Assembly (NCBI GenBank): GCA_010672825.2
Contig: JAAHFU020000002.1
Span: forward strand, 1,252,001-1,316,000
DNA: 64,000 bases
Source: Leptolyngbya sp. SIO1E4
GTDB lineage: Bacteria > Cyanobacteriota > Cyanobacteriia > Phormidesmidales > Phormidesmidaceae
Direction of reading: 5' to 3'
The position numbers were made by a program, and so were the translations under genes. A model generated the notes under the pieces. That model had not been told where the DNA came from. It worked only from the letters and a program-made list of their open reading frames with translations, and made no database searches. How positions within the stretch are numbered: position 1 is the stretch's first letter; the number at the start of each line of letters is the position of its first letter. Below are positions 18,252-26,621 of this stretch, piece after piece.

Positions 18252-18287
18252 AACTTACACTGTAAGCTTAACTTACGCTGTAAGCTT
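18252..18287. promoter_or_regulatory. Two back-to-back TetR-type operators over the oxidoreductase promoter
   Basis: Two adjacent 18-bp near-identical units, 18252-18269 and 18270-18287, each centred on a palindrome: CTTACACTGTAAG (18254-18266) and CTTACGCTGTAAG (18272-18284). On the minus strand TTGACA (18292-18287) forms a plausible -35 box immediately next to them, so a bound repressor would cover the promoter of the oxidoreductase gene. The binding protein is most simply the divergent TetR product. Confidence 0.8.
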
Positions 18288-18371
18288 GTCAAGAGGAGGG
18301 GCGACCGTGCCACTCCTCTGCTGCAGTATTTGGGACAGCAAGCCTGATTACAAATTGATGTGAGAACAATG

Positions 18372-18403
18372 CGATGGCTAAGACAAGCGATGGCTAAGAC
18401 AAG
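18372..18403 (+). repeat. 16-bp tandem duplication at the TetR start
   Basis: CGATGGCTAAGACAAG occurs twice in a row (18372-18387 and 18388-18403). The duplicated segment contains the start codon; the upstream copy of the ATG (18374) is out of frame and stops after seven codons, while the second copy (18390) opens the TetR frame. Confidence 0.9.
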
Positions 18404-19058
18404 CAACGCAGATGCAATGCCCCCCCTTCCGTTGAGCCGGGAGCGGGTACTGCATGCGGCCCTCTGTCTAGCGGATGAGGGGGGGATTGAGTCACTCTCC
18501 ATGCGAAAGCTCGCGCATGAACTGGGCGTCAAGGCCATGTCGTTGTATAACCATGTCGCGAACAAAGACGACATCTTAGATGGCATTGTCGATATCGTCA
18601 TTCGCGAGATTGAAGTGCCTAGTCTTGCAACTGACTGGAAAACAGCCATGCGACGACGGGCGACGTCAGCCCACGCGGTGCTGCTGCGCCATCCTTGGTC
18701 AACGATGGCGATCGTGTCGCGGGTCAATGTGGGGCCAGCCATGTTGCGCTACATTGATGCGACGCTCGGTTGCCTTTACGAGGCGGGCTTTTCGATAACG
18801 ATGGCCGATCACATTTGGAATGCGATCGACAACCACATCTACGGGTTCACGCTTCAGGAATTGAACTTTCCCTTCGAGGCAGCAGAATATGCAGACGCTG
18901 CCAAGAACTTCGTTTCAATGATTCCTGTAGAGAAGTATCCTTACCTCAACCGACTCACGCATCACGTCATGGAGGGGCGGTACGATGGCCTGCATGATTT
19001 TGAGTTCGGGCTTGAGCTGATCCTCGACGGCCTTGATAAGCTTCAAGACACCGTCTGA
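18390..19058 (+). CDS. TetR-family repressor (TetR_C_1 type)
   Basis: A 222-residue regulator. The N-terminal helix-turn-helix domain (about 12-60) reads SRERVLHAALCLADEGG, then LSMRKLAHELGVKAMSLYNHVANKDDIL, the classic TetR recognition region. The C-terminal ligand domain is of the Tn10 TetR-like class (HPWSTMAIVSRVNVGPAMLRYID). It is divergent from an oxidoreductase, with paired operators between. ATG 18390 is preferred; an in-frame ATG at 18369 adds seven residues read through a recent 16-bp duplication. The out-of-frame ATG in the duplicate could lower translation. Confidence 0.9.
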   Translation: MAKTSNADAMPPLPLSRERVLHAALCLADEGGIESLSMRKLAHELGVKAMSLYNHVANKDDILDGIVDIVIREIEVPSLATDWKTAMRRRATSAHAVLLRHPWSTMAIVSRVNVGPAMLRYIDATLGCLYEAGFSITMADHIWNAIDNHIYGFTLQELNFPFEAAEYADAAKNFVSMIPVEKYPYLNRLTHHVMEGRYDGLHDFEFGLELILDGLDKLQDTV

Positions 19059-19096
19059 TTGAGCAATGCCGACGCTAATTCTAGCCACGCGGTGCG

Positions 19097-19909
19097 CTAG
19101 CGATTATCTGCCAGAAACGCTTTAACCTGTTGGTTAAAATCCTTGGTTTCTTCGTAGGCTCCGTGTCCAAGCCCCTCATACACTATGAGTTTGCTATCCT
19201 TTATCTTTGCCGCCATTTCCTCGGAGGTGTTTTTGCCGACAACATGGTCACTGTCTCCTCCAATGACCAGTGTTGGGCATTGAATTTTATCCAGTTCGTT
19301 ATAGGAATTGTGATGAAGGCAGGCGTCTGCCTGAATCAGAAACCTATCAAAGGACTTAGGCCTATTTAATCTGCTAATGATTGGATATAAGAATCTATAT
19401 ATTTTGAGGCGTTCCTCAGTAAAGGTTTTTTCCATCGTGTCAATAACTAAGGTTTTGTAATCATTGAGTTCAGCCATTTTCATCCAGCTTTTCACTACGT
19501 TCTGAATGGTTTGATTCTGTCTTGAAACGGATACCCCAATCACAAGCTTTTTGACAAAATCAGGATAATCAATCGCCAGGTGTTGGGCGATCATGCCACC
19601 CTGTGACACACCCATGACATCTGCGTGTTGAATGCCTAATGTCTCTAACGCAATTTTCTGGTCTCTTGCCATATCTTTTGTGCCATACCCTTTTTCTATT
19701 TGATTTTTTCTGCTAAACATGTAAATTCTAAAATCTTTGGCAAATTTCTGATAATAGATTGCGAGTTTCGTCGCCTCACCTTTAACCGTTTTGAGGCCAT
19801 CACTGAGTCCAGGCAAAATAACGAACGGCTTTTGCCCGCTTCCAAACACGACATAGTCCATGTCAGTGCCCTCAATGTTTATTTTTCTATTCTCGGCATT
19901 ATAAAACAT
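19097..19909 (-). CDS. Alpha/beta hydrolase, AT-rich, probably acquired
   Basis: A 270-residue hydrolase with nucleophile elbow GVSQGG (about 114-119), catalytic acid in VIGGDSDHVVG and His in LGHGAYEE. The acyl or ester substrate is unknown. It has no signal peptide. Base composition is clearly more AT-rich than its neighbours, with many AAA/ATT codons, no HIP1 sites, and a Lys/Asn/Ile-rich protein like those of Firmicutes. That points to recent transfer. It converges with the TetR gene and is isolated by a 500-bp AT-rich and repeat-bearing spacer upstream. Confidence 0.88.
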   Translation of the reverse strand: MFYNAENRKINIEGTDMDYVVFGSGQKPFVILPGLSDGLKTVKGEATKLAIYYQKFAKDFRIYMFSRKNQIEKGYGTKDMARDQKIALETLGIQHADVMGVSQGGMIAQHLAIDYPDFVKKLVIGVSVSRQNQTIQNVVKSWMKMAELNDYKTLVIDTMEKTFTEERLKIYRFLYPIISRLNRPKSFDRFLIQADACLHHNSYNELDKIQCPTLVIGGDSDHVVGKNTSEEMAAKIKDSKLIVYEGLGHGAYEETKDFNQQVKAFLADNR

Positions 19910-20430
19910 AGGTTTTCTCCTCGTCTGCCGTTTATATCATGCATCCTGCAGCATTATTACATGCTTCTCAGGGTGTTGTGGAAATCAATTTTTGTTGTTA
20001 TTTGATCGTTTTCTTGATGTTTATTCTTGACAATAAATGCTAACGCATGCGAATTTTTTTTGATTGACGCTTGCACCAAAGCTTGCATACTTTATGGCAG
20101 CACGTATGCTTTCTAATCAGGCTTTTTATTTATCCTTCTACCTACTGCTACGCAGAATTAAGCTACATTCTTCTGCCTTTTGCTATATTGCACCTGAAGT
20201 GCTGTTTAGGACAGTCGGATTTCCTGGAATCCTTATGCGGCAAGGTTTTGATTTCTGCCTTCTGCCTTCTGATTTCTGCCTTTTGCTATACCCCCTGTTG
20301 TGAAAAACCGTGAAGCGCTTAAGGGATAAGAACAGCAGAATGAATGAGAGGCCGAATAATAAAGGCGCGACTTAGAAGACAGCTTAGTTGACTGAGGTTT
20401 TCTCACACGAATGCATTCTAGAAGGCAATC
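19910..20430. other. AT-rich spacer with repeat B2, no gene
   Basis: Positions 19910-20185 are AT-rich with no credible coding frame beyond short chance ORFs. Positions 20186-20281 hold repeat B copy 2. The remainder up to 20430 lies behind the Nit1C cluster's last gene and shows no convincing terminator. Confidence 0.6.
20186..20281 (+). repeat. Dispersed repeat family B, copy 2
   Basis: Matches 3940-4036 read on the minus strand, from TTGCACCTGAA through TTAGGACAG, GATTTCCTGG and GCAAGGTTTTGATTTC into a TCTGCCTTCTGCCTTCTG tail. Shorter relatives of the tail occur near 10275-10325 and 46625-46665. Confidence 0.75.
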
Positions 20431-21435
20431 TTATCCATTGTGAGTAGGAGACCTTGAATGGGGAGACGTGGGATGGGTAAAGCCTGTTAATGTATCTTGG
20501 GTAAAATCCCAAAAAACATGGGTTTCAGTTTGAGTTTTAAGGGTCAAGATGCGATCGCCGGTCACCTGACCAATCGGTTCACACACCAGGTTTTCTTGAC
20601 GAAATAGTGCCTGTAGCGAGTTTAGATTCTCTGACGCCACGCTGAGCAAAAAGCCATAGCTGGGAAAGCTCAACAGCCATTTTTCTAAGGGGACTCCGTC
20701 AGGACGAGGAATCGTGTCAATGGTTAACACGGCCCCACAGCCGGAGGTTTCTAACAGCATCAGGGTGGTGCCAACAATGCCCCCCATGCTGACATCCTTA
20801 CCGGCTTTACATAAGCCCATTGCCGCAACCTGAGGCAGCAGGTCTAGCTGACGCCGTAGCCTGGCCGGATCGGCCAGGGTCGCTGCATCCCAAAATGGAT
20901 AGTCTGGGTGCGATCGCCCGTCGAGATTAGTCACCAGCACCAGGGCATCCCCCGGCTGGGCTTCAAAGCTGGTGATCAGGTGCTGCGCCCGTCCTAAAAT
21001 GGCTACGGATAGGGCCGCGTAAGGGCTATGACAGTTGGTGTGCCCTCCAACAATCGGCACGTTGAAGGTTTTAGAGGCCGCTATCATGCCCTGCCATAGG
21101 GCCTCGGCTGCCACCTCAGACGGGCTCCACAGAGCATCCACCACCGCGATCGGGCGTCCGCCCATGGCATAAATATCGCTAACGTTCACCAGTACCGCAC
21201 ACCAACCGGCAAACCAGGGTTCCGCCTCCACTAAAGGGGGCCATAAGCCCTCGGCTGCCAACAGTAAATAGCCGTCTCCCTGAGGGATGGCGGCACAGTC
21301 ATCTCCCAGCAGAATCGGGGCGTTTGTATCCCGGTGGGGAACGTAGCGCCCCAAATGAGCTGCGGCTGTCTGGATATCTTGCTTGTGGAGAATCCCCAGC
21401 GCCGGACGCAACGCTGTCACCAGATCCGCCAACAT
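20431..21435 (-). CDS. Sll0787-family AIR synthase-like protein (Nit1C cluster)
   Basis: A 334-residue PurM/HypE-fold protein, which usually means an ATP-dependent enzyme that activates an amide, formyl or thiocarboxylate-type substrate. The metal/ATP loop GDDCAAIP is near residue 43, followed by the VNVSDIYAMGGRP motif and the CKAGKDVSMGGIVG phosphate loop. It is the last gene of the five-gene Nit1C operon. Its ATG at 21435 overlaps the stop of the acetyltransferase gene (TGATG), which implies translational coupling. The exact reaction is not established. Confidence 0.92.
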   Translation of the reverse strand: MLADLVTALRPALGILHKQDIQTAAAHLGRYVPHRDTNAPILLGDDCAAIPQGDGYLLLAAEGLWPPLVEAEPWFAGWCAVLVNVSDIYAMGGRPIAVVDALWSPSEVAAEALWQGMIAASKTFNVPIVGGHTNCHSPYAALSVAILGRAQHLITSFEAQPGDALVLVTNLDGRSHPDYPFWDAATLADPARLRRQLDLLPQVAAMGLCKAGKDVSMGGIVGTTLMLLETSGCGAVLTIDTIPRPDGVPLEKWLLSFPSYGFLLSVASENLNSLQALFRQENLVCEPIGQVTGDRILTLKTQTETHVFWDFTQDTLTGFTHPTSPHSRSPTHNG

Positions 21436-21953
21436 CAAGACACCTTGCGGATTCCTTCAAACAAGACAGGGCGCCCCTCATTCCCTGGCGGATAAAAAGC
21501 CAGATCCGCTTCCATCAAGTGATGGGGGCGATCGCACACGGAAATTTCCTGAATTGAGTCCCAATGCTGCCGTCGGAAGAAGCGCACGTTTTGCAGCTGT
21601 ACGGTGGCGAGAAAGCGATCGCAGCCCCAGCCATTAGCCGTCGTGACTGCCTTGTGAATCAACCCTTTACCAATGCGACCCACCCGCCGATAGTCTGGAT
21701 GAACTCCTAGCCGTCCCCCGTACCATAGACGAGAGTGGTCTTCATAAATGCGCACAACCCCGACCACTCGCTTACCGGCAATCACATCATTTTCCACTGC
21801 GATGATGGGGTAAGCGATGTCGTCAATCTCATCCTCGTCATGCCCAGCAAACAGCCCCTGCTCGTCACAAAAGATCGTCTGCCGTAGCCGAAAATAGGCC
21901 TGCACATCCTGGGGCGATCGCGCCAATTCAAAGGTGTAGCGTTTCAATGACAT
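21435..21953 (-). CDS. MSMEG_0567/Sll0786-family GNAT acetyltransferase (Nit1C cluster)
   Basis: A 172-residue GCN5-type N-acyltransferase. The acetyl-CoA pyrophosphate loop is YRRVGRIGKGLIHKA, preceded by the beta-strand VVGVVRIYEDHSRLWYGGRLGVHP. ATG 21953 (MSLKRYTFELARSPQDVQ) is the family start; an upstream in-frame GTG-type start would overlap the radical SAM gene. The 3' end overlaps the next gene by one base. The acceptor is unknown but is presumably an intermediate of the cluster's nitrile/cyanide-linked pathway. Confidence 0.92.
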   Translation of the reverse strand: MSLKRYTFELARSPQDVQAYFRLRQTIFCDEQGLFAGHDEDEIDDIAYPIIAVENDVIAGKRVVGVVRIYEDHSRLWYGGRLGVHPDYRRVGRIGKGLIHKAVTTANGWGCDRFLATVQLQNVRFFRRQHWDSIQEISVCDRPHHLMEADLAFYPPGNEGRPVLFEGIRKVS

Positions 21954-21984
21954 GGGATACCTCGTAACTCCTAATCCCGACTTC

Positions 21985-23070
21985 CTACTTCTCAAAGGTT
22001 GACAATGCTGAACAGGCGCCACACTTGGCACACCCGGCATTGATATCTTCGGCAGACATGCCCGCTGCTTTTAATTGGGCACCCACTTTTTGATAGAGGG
22101 CAAACATGAAGTCTGTACTGGGGGCAGGGTGATTGGCCAAGGGGGTTTCTGTAATCGGCACAAAGGGCACCACGAAGGGATAAACCCCTAAGGCAATGAG
22201 GCGATCGCAGGCGGCTATCAGGGTTTCTAGACTGTCGCCCAATCCGGCCAGCAGGTAAGTGCTGACTTGTCCCCAGCCGAAGACCTTGACGGCTGCCTCA
22301 AAGGCTTTGAAATAGTGGGACAGGGGAACTTCAGCTTTGCCGGGCATAATCCGCGCTCGCACTGCGGGATCTACCGCCTCTAGGTGCATTCCCAGGCTGT
22401 CGATGCCAGCGGCCTGCATGCGCTCAAACCAGGTGAAGTCATCGGGGGGTTCACACTGGGCCTGAATGGGCAAATTCACCCGTGCTTTGATCGCTTTGGC
22501 ACAGTCGGTGAGGTAAGCGGCCCCACGATCGCTCGTGTTAGGGGTGCCTGTGGTCATCACCATATGCTTGACGCCATCCAACCGCACCGCGGCTTCGGCG
22601 ACTTCGGCTAGCTGGTCTGGGGTTTTGCGGGCAATGGTGCGATCGGCCTCTAAGGATTTTTCGATGGCGCAAAACTGGCAGGCGGTGGCCTCATCCCGAT
22701 ATCGCATGCAGGTTTGCTGCACGGTGGTTGCCAGCACATCATGGCTGTGGAGGAGAGCGATTTTCCAGTAGGGAATGCCATCGGCAGTGGTCAGGCTGTA
22801 GAACTGGGGCTGCTGAGGAAAGGCGATCGGGGCCACATCATGACTTTCGTGAACCAGCTTGCCCTGGTTGGGGCCAGCGGTCTGTACGGAGTAAGGTGAC
22901 TGGCTGGCAGTGCCTGTATAAATGGGCACCATGACTGTGGTGCCGCCAACGGTGACCGCTTTGTGGTCAGAGGGGCCAGCCCCACCTTTGCGGCCAGCGG
23001 CCCCGACGGTCGGGTCTATCAGCTTGAGCCCGCGAGTCTGGAGATCGGTAATAAGACGTTGTTTGTTCAT
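21985..23070 (-). CDS. MSMEG_0568-family radical SAM enzyme (Nit1C cluster)
   Basis: A 361-residue radical SAM protein. The iron-sulfur cysteines are C121, C131 and C134, spaced CX9CX2C rather than the usual CX3CX2C. The SAM-binding TTGTPNTSDRG and GQVSTYLLAGLGDS segments follow, as in biotin-synthase-like members. A second cysteine cluster at the C-terminus (GCAKCGACS, about 348-356) could hold an auxiliary cluster. ATG 23070, 20 nt after the nitrilase stop. It would generate a 5'-deoxyadenosyl radical; the substrate is not known. Confidence 0.93.
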   Translation of the reverse strand: MNKQRLITDLQTRGLKLIDPTVGAAGRKGGAGPSDHKAVTVGGTTVMVPIYTGTASQSPYSVQTAGPNQGKLVHESHDVAPIAFPQQPQFYSLTTADGIPYWKIALLHSHDVLATTVQQTCMRYRDEATACQFCAIEKSLEADRTIARKTPDQLAEVAEAAVRLDGVKHMVMTTGTPNTSDRGAAYLTDCAKAIKARVNLPIQAQCEPPDDFTWFERMQAAGIDSLGMHLEAVDPAVRARIMPGKAEVPLSHYFKAFEAAVKVFGWGQVSTYLLAGLGDSLETLIAACDRLIALGVYPFVVPFVPITETPLANHPAPSTDFMFALYQKVGAQLKAAGMSAEDINAGCAKCGACSALSTFEK

Positions 23071-23090
23071 GGGCGATCTAAAAGCGCTCC

Positions 23091-24149
23091 CTACGACGGG
23101 GGAGAGGCAGTGGGTTCTGGGGTGGGCAGGGTAATCAAGGTTGGCGTTTCAGGAGCAGTGGCTGCTGATGCTTGAGAATTCGCAGAAGTCGGTGTTTCAG
23201 GCGTCGCCAGGTCTGGTGCCATCGGCTGCATGACGGACCAAGCGGTGCGATTAACCTGGAGCTGCAGTAAATCGGGGCGTGCGTAATGACCCACCGAGTC
23301 CATCATGCGCTTGCGCTTGGTAATCAACGAAAAATCAAGATCGGCGATCGCCATCCCTTCGCCCTCTGTAATCGGATCACAGAGCGGCACCCCTTCTGGA
23401 CTAATAATGGCGGTATAGCAGCCGCCACTGAGGACTTTCTGGAGTGTTTCATCGGGGGTGATTTGCCCTTTTTGCTCCGCTGTGAGCCAGCCCGTGGCAT
23501 TCACCACAAAGCAGCCAGACTCTAGAGCGTGGTGGCGCATGGTGACTTCAATTTGGTCTCCAAAAATCTGCCCCACCATGGAGCCAGGAAACTGGCCACA
23601 GTGAATTTGTTCGTGCTGAGCCATCAGGGCAAACCGAGCCAGGGGATTGTAGTGCTCCCAACAGGCCAGGGATCCGAGTTGCCCCGCAGCCGTCTCGAGC
23701 ACGGTTAATCCAGCGCCATCCCCCTGGCCCCACACCATGCGTTCGTGGTAAGTCGGGGTGATTTTGCGGCGCTTCAGCAGCAGCGTGCCGTCCGCATCAA
23801 AGATGAGCTGAGTGTTATAGAGGGAACCCCCATCCCGCTCGTTGACGCCAAGCACCACTACCATGCTGTAAGAGCGGGCCGCTCGACTGATGGCATCCGT
23901 CACGGGCCCTGGCACGGTGACGGCCTCTTCGTACAATTGCATGTGGGCTTTCCCCATCAGCACCGGGGGCTGCACAAAAGAAAAATAAGGATAGTAAGGG
24001 ATGACTGTTTCTGGGAAGACGATGAGCTGCACGTCTTGTTGAGCAGCGGTGGCGATCGCCTCCAGCACTTTCTCTGTTGTGCCCTCTCGGCTGTGGAGCA
24101 CTGGGCTCAGCTGGACTGCAGCCGCGCGAACCGTTTTGGAATAATCCAT
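23091..24149 (-). CDS. Nit1-type nitrilase (Nit1C cluster)
   Basis: A 352-residue carbon-nitrogen hydrolase that converts nitriles to carboxylic acid and ammonia. The catalytic triad is complete: E47 (VFPETV), K129 (KRRKITPT) and C163 (LACWEHYNP). The C-terminal 45 residues are Pro/Thr/Ala-rich ([11 protein letters not shown]) and longer than the family core, probably a disordered tail. ATG 24149 is used in place of an upstream TTG at 24170. This is the Synechocystis Sll0784 counterpart and defines the Nit1C cluster, which has been linked to cyanide assimilation in Pseudomonas and to nitrogen starvation in Synechocystis. Confidence 0.95.
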   Translation of the reverse strand: MDYSKTVRAAAVQLSPVLHSREGTTEKVLEAIATAAQQDVQLIVFPETVIPYYPYFSFVQPPVLMGKAHMQLYEEAVTVPGPVTDAISRAARSYSMVVVLGVNERDGGSLYNTQLIFDADGTLLLKRRKITPTYHERMVWGQGDGAGLTVLETAAGQLGSLACWEHYNPLARFALMAQHEQIHCGQFPGSMVGQIFGDQIEVTMRHHALESGCFVVNATGWLTAEQKGQITPDETLQKVLSGGCYTAIISPEGVPLCDPITEGEGMAIADLDFSLITKRKRMMDSVGHYARPDLLQLQVNRTAWSVMQPMAPDLATPETPTSANSQASAATAPETPTLITLPTPEPTASPPS

Positions 24150-24244
24150 GACGAAGGTAGGAAAAAGCAATCAATAAAGTGAGCTAGGGGCGCATAGTCG
24201 GGACTTGGGAACACACACAGACCCCCAGCTCAACTGGCGGCAAT

Positions 24245-24727
24245 TTACATCGTCCAGGTATCAAGAACGAAGGCACCTTCTTTACGATGCACCAGGATAA
24301 TATCCAACACATCTAGTGGATTAATGGGCGTAATCCCTGGGATTAAAGAGGGTTCGCCATGGCCATAAAGGGCTTGTAAGGCAAAGCGACAGGCATAAAC
24401 TTTGCCCCCTTCTTCCATCACTTTCACAAGCTGATTGTTCATCGCTAAATGGCCTGGGAAAGCTTCATCTCCAAGCTTGGGAAACCCTCGCTGAACGCCA
24501 AGGGTTACCCCAGGCCCATAGAGCAGTACCGAGGTTTCAAACCCCTTACGAATCAGGCGAGTGGCCTGCAATAAGTTCACTAATCCAATGGAACCTTCAA
24601 AGGCAACGGTATGGAAGGCCACGAGGGCTTTTTCCCCAGGTTCGGCCTGCACATCAGGGAATACTTTTTCTTCGTAATCAACAAAAAAGTCACCCGCTTG
24701 GTGAGCCGGAGTAGTTACTTGAGGCAT
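24245..24727 (-). CDS. MSMEG_0572/Sll0783-family nitrogen starvation response protein (Nit1C cluster)
   Basis: A 160-residue DsrE-like-fold protein of the family induced in nitrogen-starved Synechocystis (Sll0783), where loss impairs polyhydroxybutyrate accumulation. Sequence signs are [43 protein letters not shown], a typical DsrE strand-helix-strand, and [13 protein letters not shown]. It is the first gene of the minus-strand operon. Its ATG at 24727 lies about 58 nt below a TAGGGT -10 box and an exact NtcA site, so nitrogen control of the whole operon follows from the sequence. Confidence 0.95.
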   Translation of the reverse strand: MPQVTTPAHQAGDFFVDYEEKVFPDVQAEPGEKALVAFHTVAFEGSIGLVNLLQATRLIRKGFETSVLLYGPGVTLGVQRGFPKLGDEAFPGHLAMNNQLVKVMEEGGKVYACRFALQALYGHGEPSLIPGITPINPLDVLDIILVHRKEGAFVLDTWTM

Positions 24728-24784
24728 GGGTTCAATTCCTAAGAAAACTTCAGAGACAGTGGTGTCTAAAGCGTGTTAGTCAGC

Positions 24785-24826
24785 ACCCTAAGGGTCTCTA
24801 ACGTCGCCGCTTGTATCAGGGTTTAC
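24785..24826 (-). promoter_or_regulatory. NtcA-activated promoter of the Nit1C operon
   Basis: An NtcA box GTATCAGGGTTTAC (GTA-N8-TAC) lies at 24813-24826. Read on the minus strand, exactly 22 nt separate it from TAGGGT at 24790-24785, which fits the TAN3T -10 consensus. This is the canonical class II NtcA architecture (GTA-N8-TAC, N22, TAN3T). The operon's first start codon is 58 nt further down. No -35 hexamer is needed in such promoters. Confidence 0.85.
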
Positions 24827-25026
24827 AGAATGGCAAGACCTAGTTCAAAAGACAGGCGATCGCGGTTTTTCTCGATATTTTGCTTAGAAACAATGAGTCT
24901 CCCTATTACTTTAGATAGGGTTACTCAGTGAAATTCAAGAAAGGTTAGGGGAAATGGGTAAATAAAAGCCCTTATCTATACCCTGAGAAGTACACCCCTA
25001 TCAGTATCTATAGATCCTGAGATTTC

Positions 25027-25068
25027 GTAGCGTAATTTACAAGACGCAGAGTTTTCACCTTTTATCGT
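25027..25068 (+). promoter_or_regulatory. NtcA-activated promoter of the divergent flavoprotein gene
   Basis: A second NtcA box GTAGCGTAATTTAC at 25027-25040, followed after exactly 22 nt by TATCGT at 25063-25068 (TAN3T). It points toward the flavin oxidoreductase gene, whose ATG is 78 nt downstream. Together with the minus-strand promoter it makes both halves of the cluster respond to the same nitrogen signal. Confidence 0.85.
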
Positions 25069-25146
25069 GCCCTTAACAGGTTTGATGGTGCTTGAATTTG
25101 CAGGAAGCCATCAATTTTCTGTATTTTTTGTCACAAGATTGTGCCC

Positions 25147-26424
25147 ATGAAAACTCACTATTCCGTAGTCATTGTTGGCGGAGGGCAGGCGGGGCTTTCG
25201 ATGAGCTATTGCCTCAAGCAGCGAAACATCGAGCACATTATTTTTGAGAAGTATCAGATTGCCCATTCTTGGCAAGAAAAGCGCTGGGACTCTTTTTGTC
25301 TGGTAACGCCCAATTGGCAATGTCAACTCCCGGGATACCCCTATCAAGGGGCAGAGCCAGGAGGATTTATGGGCAAAGCAGACATTGTTCAATATATTCG
25401 AGACTACGCCCAGAGCTTTGACCCGCCGGTTCAAGAGGGGGTTGAAGTAACACGTGTATGTCAGGGGCAGGGCGATCGCTTCGAAATAACTACCACTGTA
25501 GGAGACTTCACGGCTAACCAAATCGTGATTGCTACGGGCGGATACCATACCCCCCGCATTCCTCGCGTTGCAGAGCGATTATCCCCGAACGTTCTGCAGA
25601 TTCATTCCTCCGAATATCGCAGGCCCGAGCAGTTGCCCGCTGGCGAGGTTTTGGTTGTTGGTACCGGGCAGTCAGGTTGTCAGATTGCAGAAGATTTACA
25701 TCTGGCGGGGCGGCGCGTCCACCTGTGCGTCGGGGGCGCTCCCCGCTCTCCCCGGCGCTATCGCGGCAAAGATGTGGTGGACTGGCTAGACCAGATGGGC
25801 TACTACGATATGCCCATCGACGAACATCCTCAGAAAGAAACCATTCGCCACCGCACCAACCACTACGTCACCGGACGAGATGGCGGTCGAGAAATTGACC
25901 TACGCAAATTCGCCACCGAAGGCATGCAGCTCTATGGGCGGCTGAAAGATATCCAGGGCGATCGCCTGATTTTCAACAGCAATTTGAAGCAGAACCTAGA
26001 TGCCGCAGATGCCGTTGCCGAAAGCATTAAAGGCACCATCGACAAGTTCATTGATAAAAATAATCTGGATGCTCCTGAAGCCTCCCCCTACCAGCCCATG
26101 TGGGCACCAGATCAACCCATGCTCGAGATGAACTATAAAACCGCCAATATCGCTGCTGTTATCTGGTCTACTGGCTTTGAGGCTAATTTTGCCTGGGCAG
26201 AAGTCCCTGTCTTTGATGGCAAGGGTTATCCCAGCCACGATCGCGGCGTTACCCCAGTCAAAGGCTTTTATTTCCTCGGTTTACCCTGGCTGCACACCTG
26301 GGGATCAGGACGATTCTCCGGCATCGCACGAGACGCCCTGTACCTGGCCGATCAGATTGTAGCTAAACGCAAGATTCAATCGCCGTTGTTGGAGTTGATT
26401 AATGAAATGGCATTGGGGTCTTAG
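25147..26424 (+). CDS. MSMEG_0569-family flavin-dependent oxidoreductase (Nit1C cluster)
   Basis: A 425-residue two-dinucleotide-binding monooxygenase-like flavoprotein. The FAD motif is VIVGGGQAGLSMSYCL (about 6-21), the NADPH motif is VVGTGQSGCQIAEDL near 173-187, and the ATG motif (IVIATGGYHTPRIP) lies between them. It belongs to the Nit1C set and is the only member on the plus strand, with its own NtcA promoter. ATG 25147 is preferred over a GTG two codons earlier. The oxygenated substrate is unknown; cyanide- or nitrile-related chemistry is proposed for the cluster. Confidence 0.93.
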   Translation: MKTHYSVVIVGGGQAGLSMSYCLKQRNIEHIIFEKYQIAHSWQEKRWDSFCLVTPNWQCQLPGYPYQGAEPGGFMGKADIVQYIRDYAQSFDPPVQEGVEVTRVCQGQGDRFEITTTVGDFTANQIVIATGGYHTPRIPRVAERLSPNVLQIHSSEYRRPEQLPAGEVLVVGTGQSGCQIAEDLHLAGRRVHLCVGGAPRSPRRYRGKDVVDWLDQMGYYDMPIDEHPQKETIRHRTNHYVTGRDGGREIDLRKFATEGMQLYGRLKDIQGDRLIFNSNLKQNLDAADAVAESIKGTIDKFIDKNNLDAPEASPYQPMWAPDQPMLEMNYKTANIAAVIWSTGFEANFAWAEVPVFDGKGYPSHDRGVTPVKGFYFLGLPWLHTWGSGRFSGIARDALYLADQIVAKRKIQSPLLELINEMALGS

Positions 26425-26440
26425 GAGGTATGGCGTGGGG

Positions 26441-26546
26441 GGAATAGGGAATGAAGTAATCGGAGATATAGAGAGCAGGGAATGGGGGAATAAGGAATAG
26501 GGAATGAAGTAATCGGAGATATAGAGAGCAGGGAATAGGGGAATAG
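26441..26546 (+). repeat. 53-bp tandem repeat, two units
   Basis: Two consecutive units start at 26441 and 26494. Positions 26441-26483 and 26494-26536 are identical over 43 nt (GGAATAGGGAATGAAGTAAT and onward), with minor differences in the rest. A degenerate GGGGAATAGGGAATA tail continues to about 26570. It is noncoding and lies behind the flavoprotein gene. Confidence 0.85.
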
Positions 26547-26621
26547 GGAATAAAGAAGGGGAAATAGGGGACAGAGAGCAAATCAATGAGGAATTTATCG
26601 CAGTTTTCGTTGGGATAAAGC

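Noticed and set aside
20064-20313. Two plus-strand frames of about 80 codons
   Set aside because: They lie on repeat B2 and AT-rich spacer, share no family similarity, and read as alternating frames of the same TCTGCC repeat.
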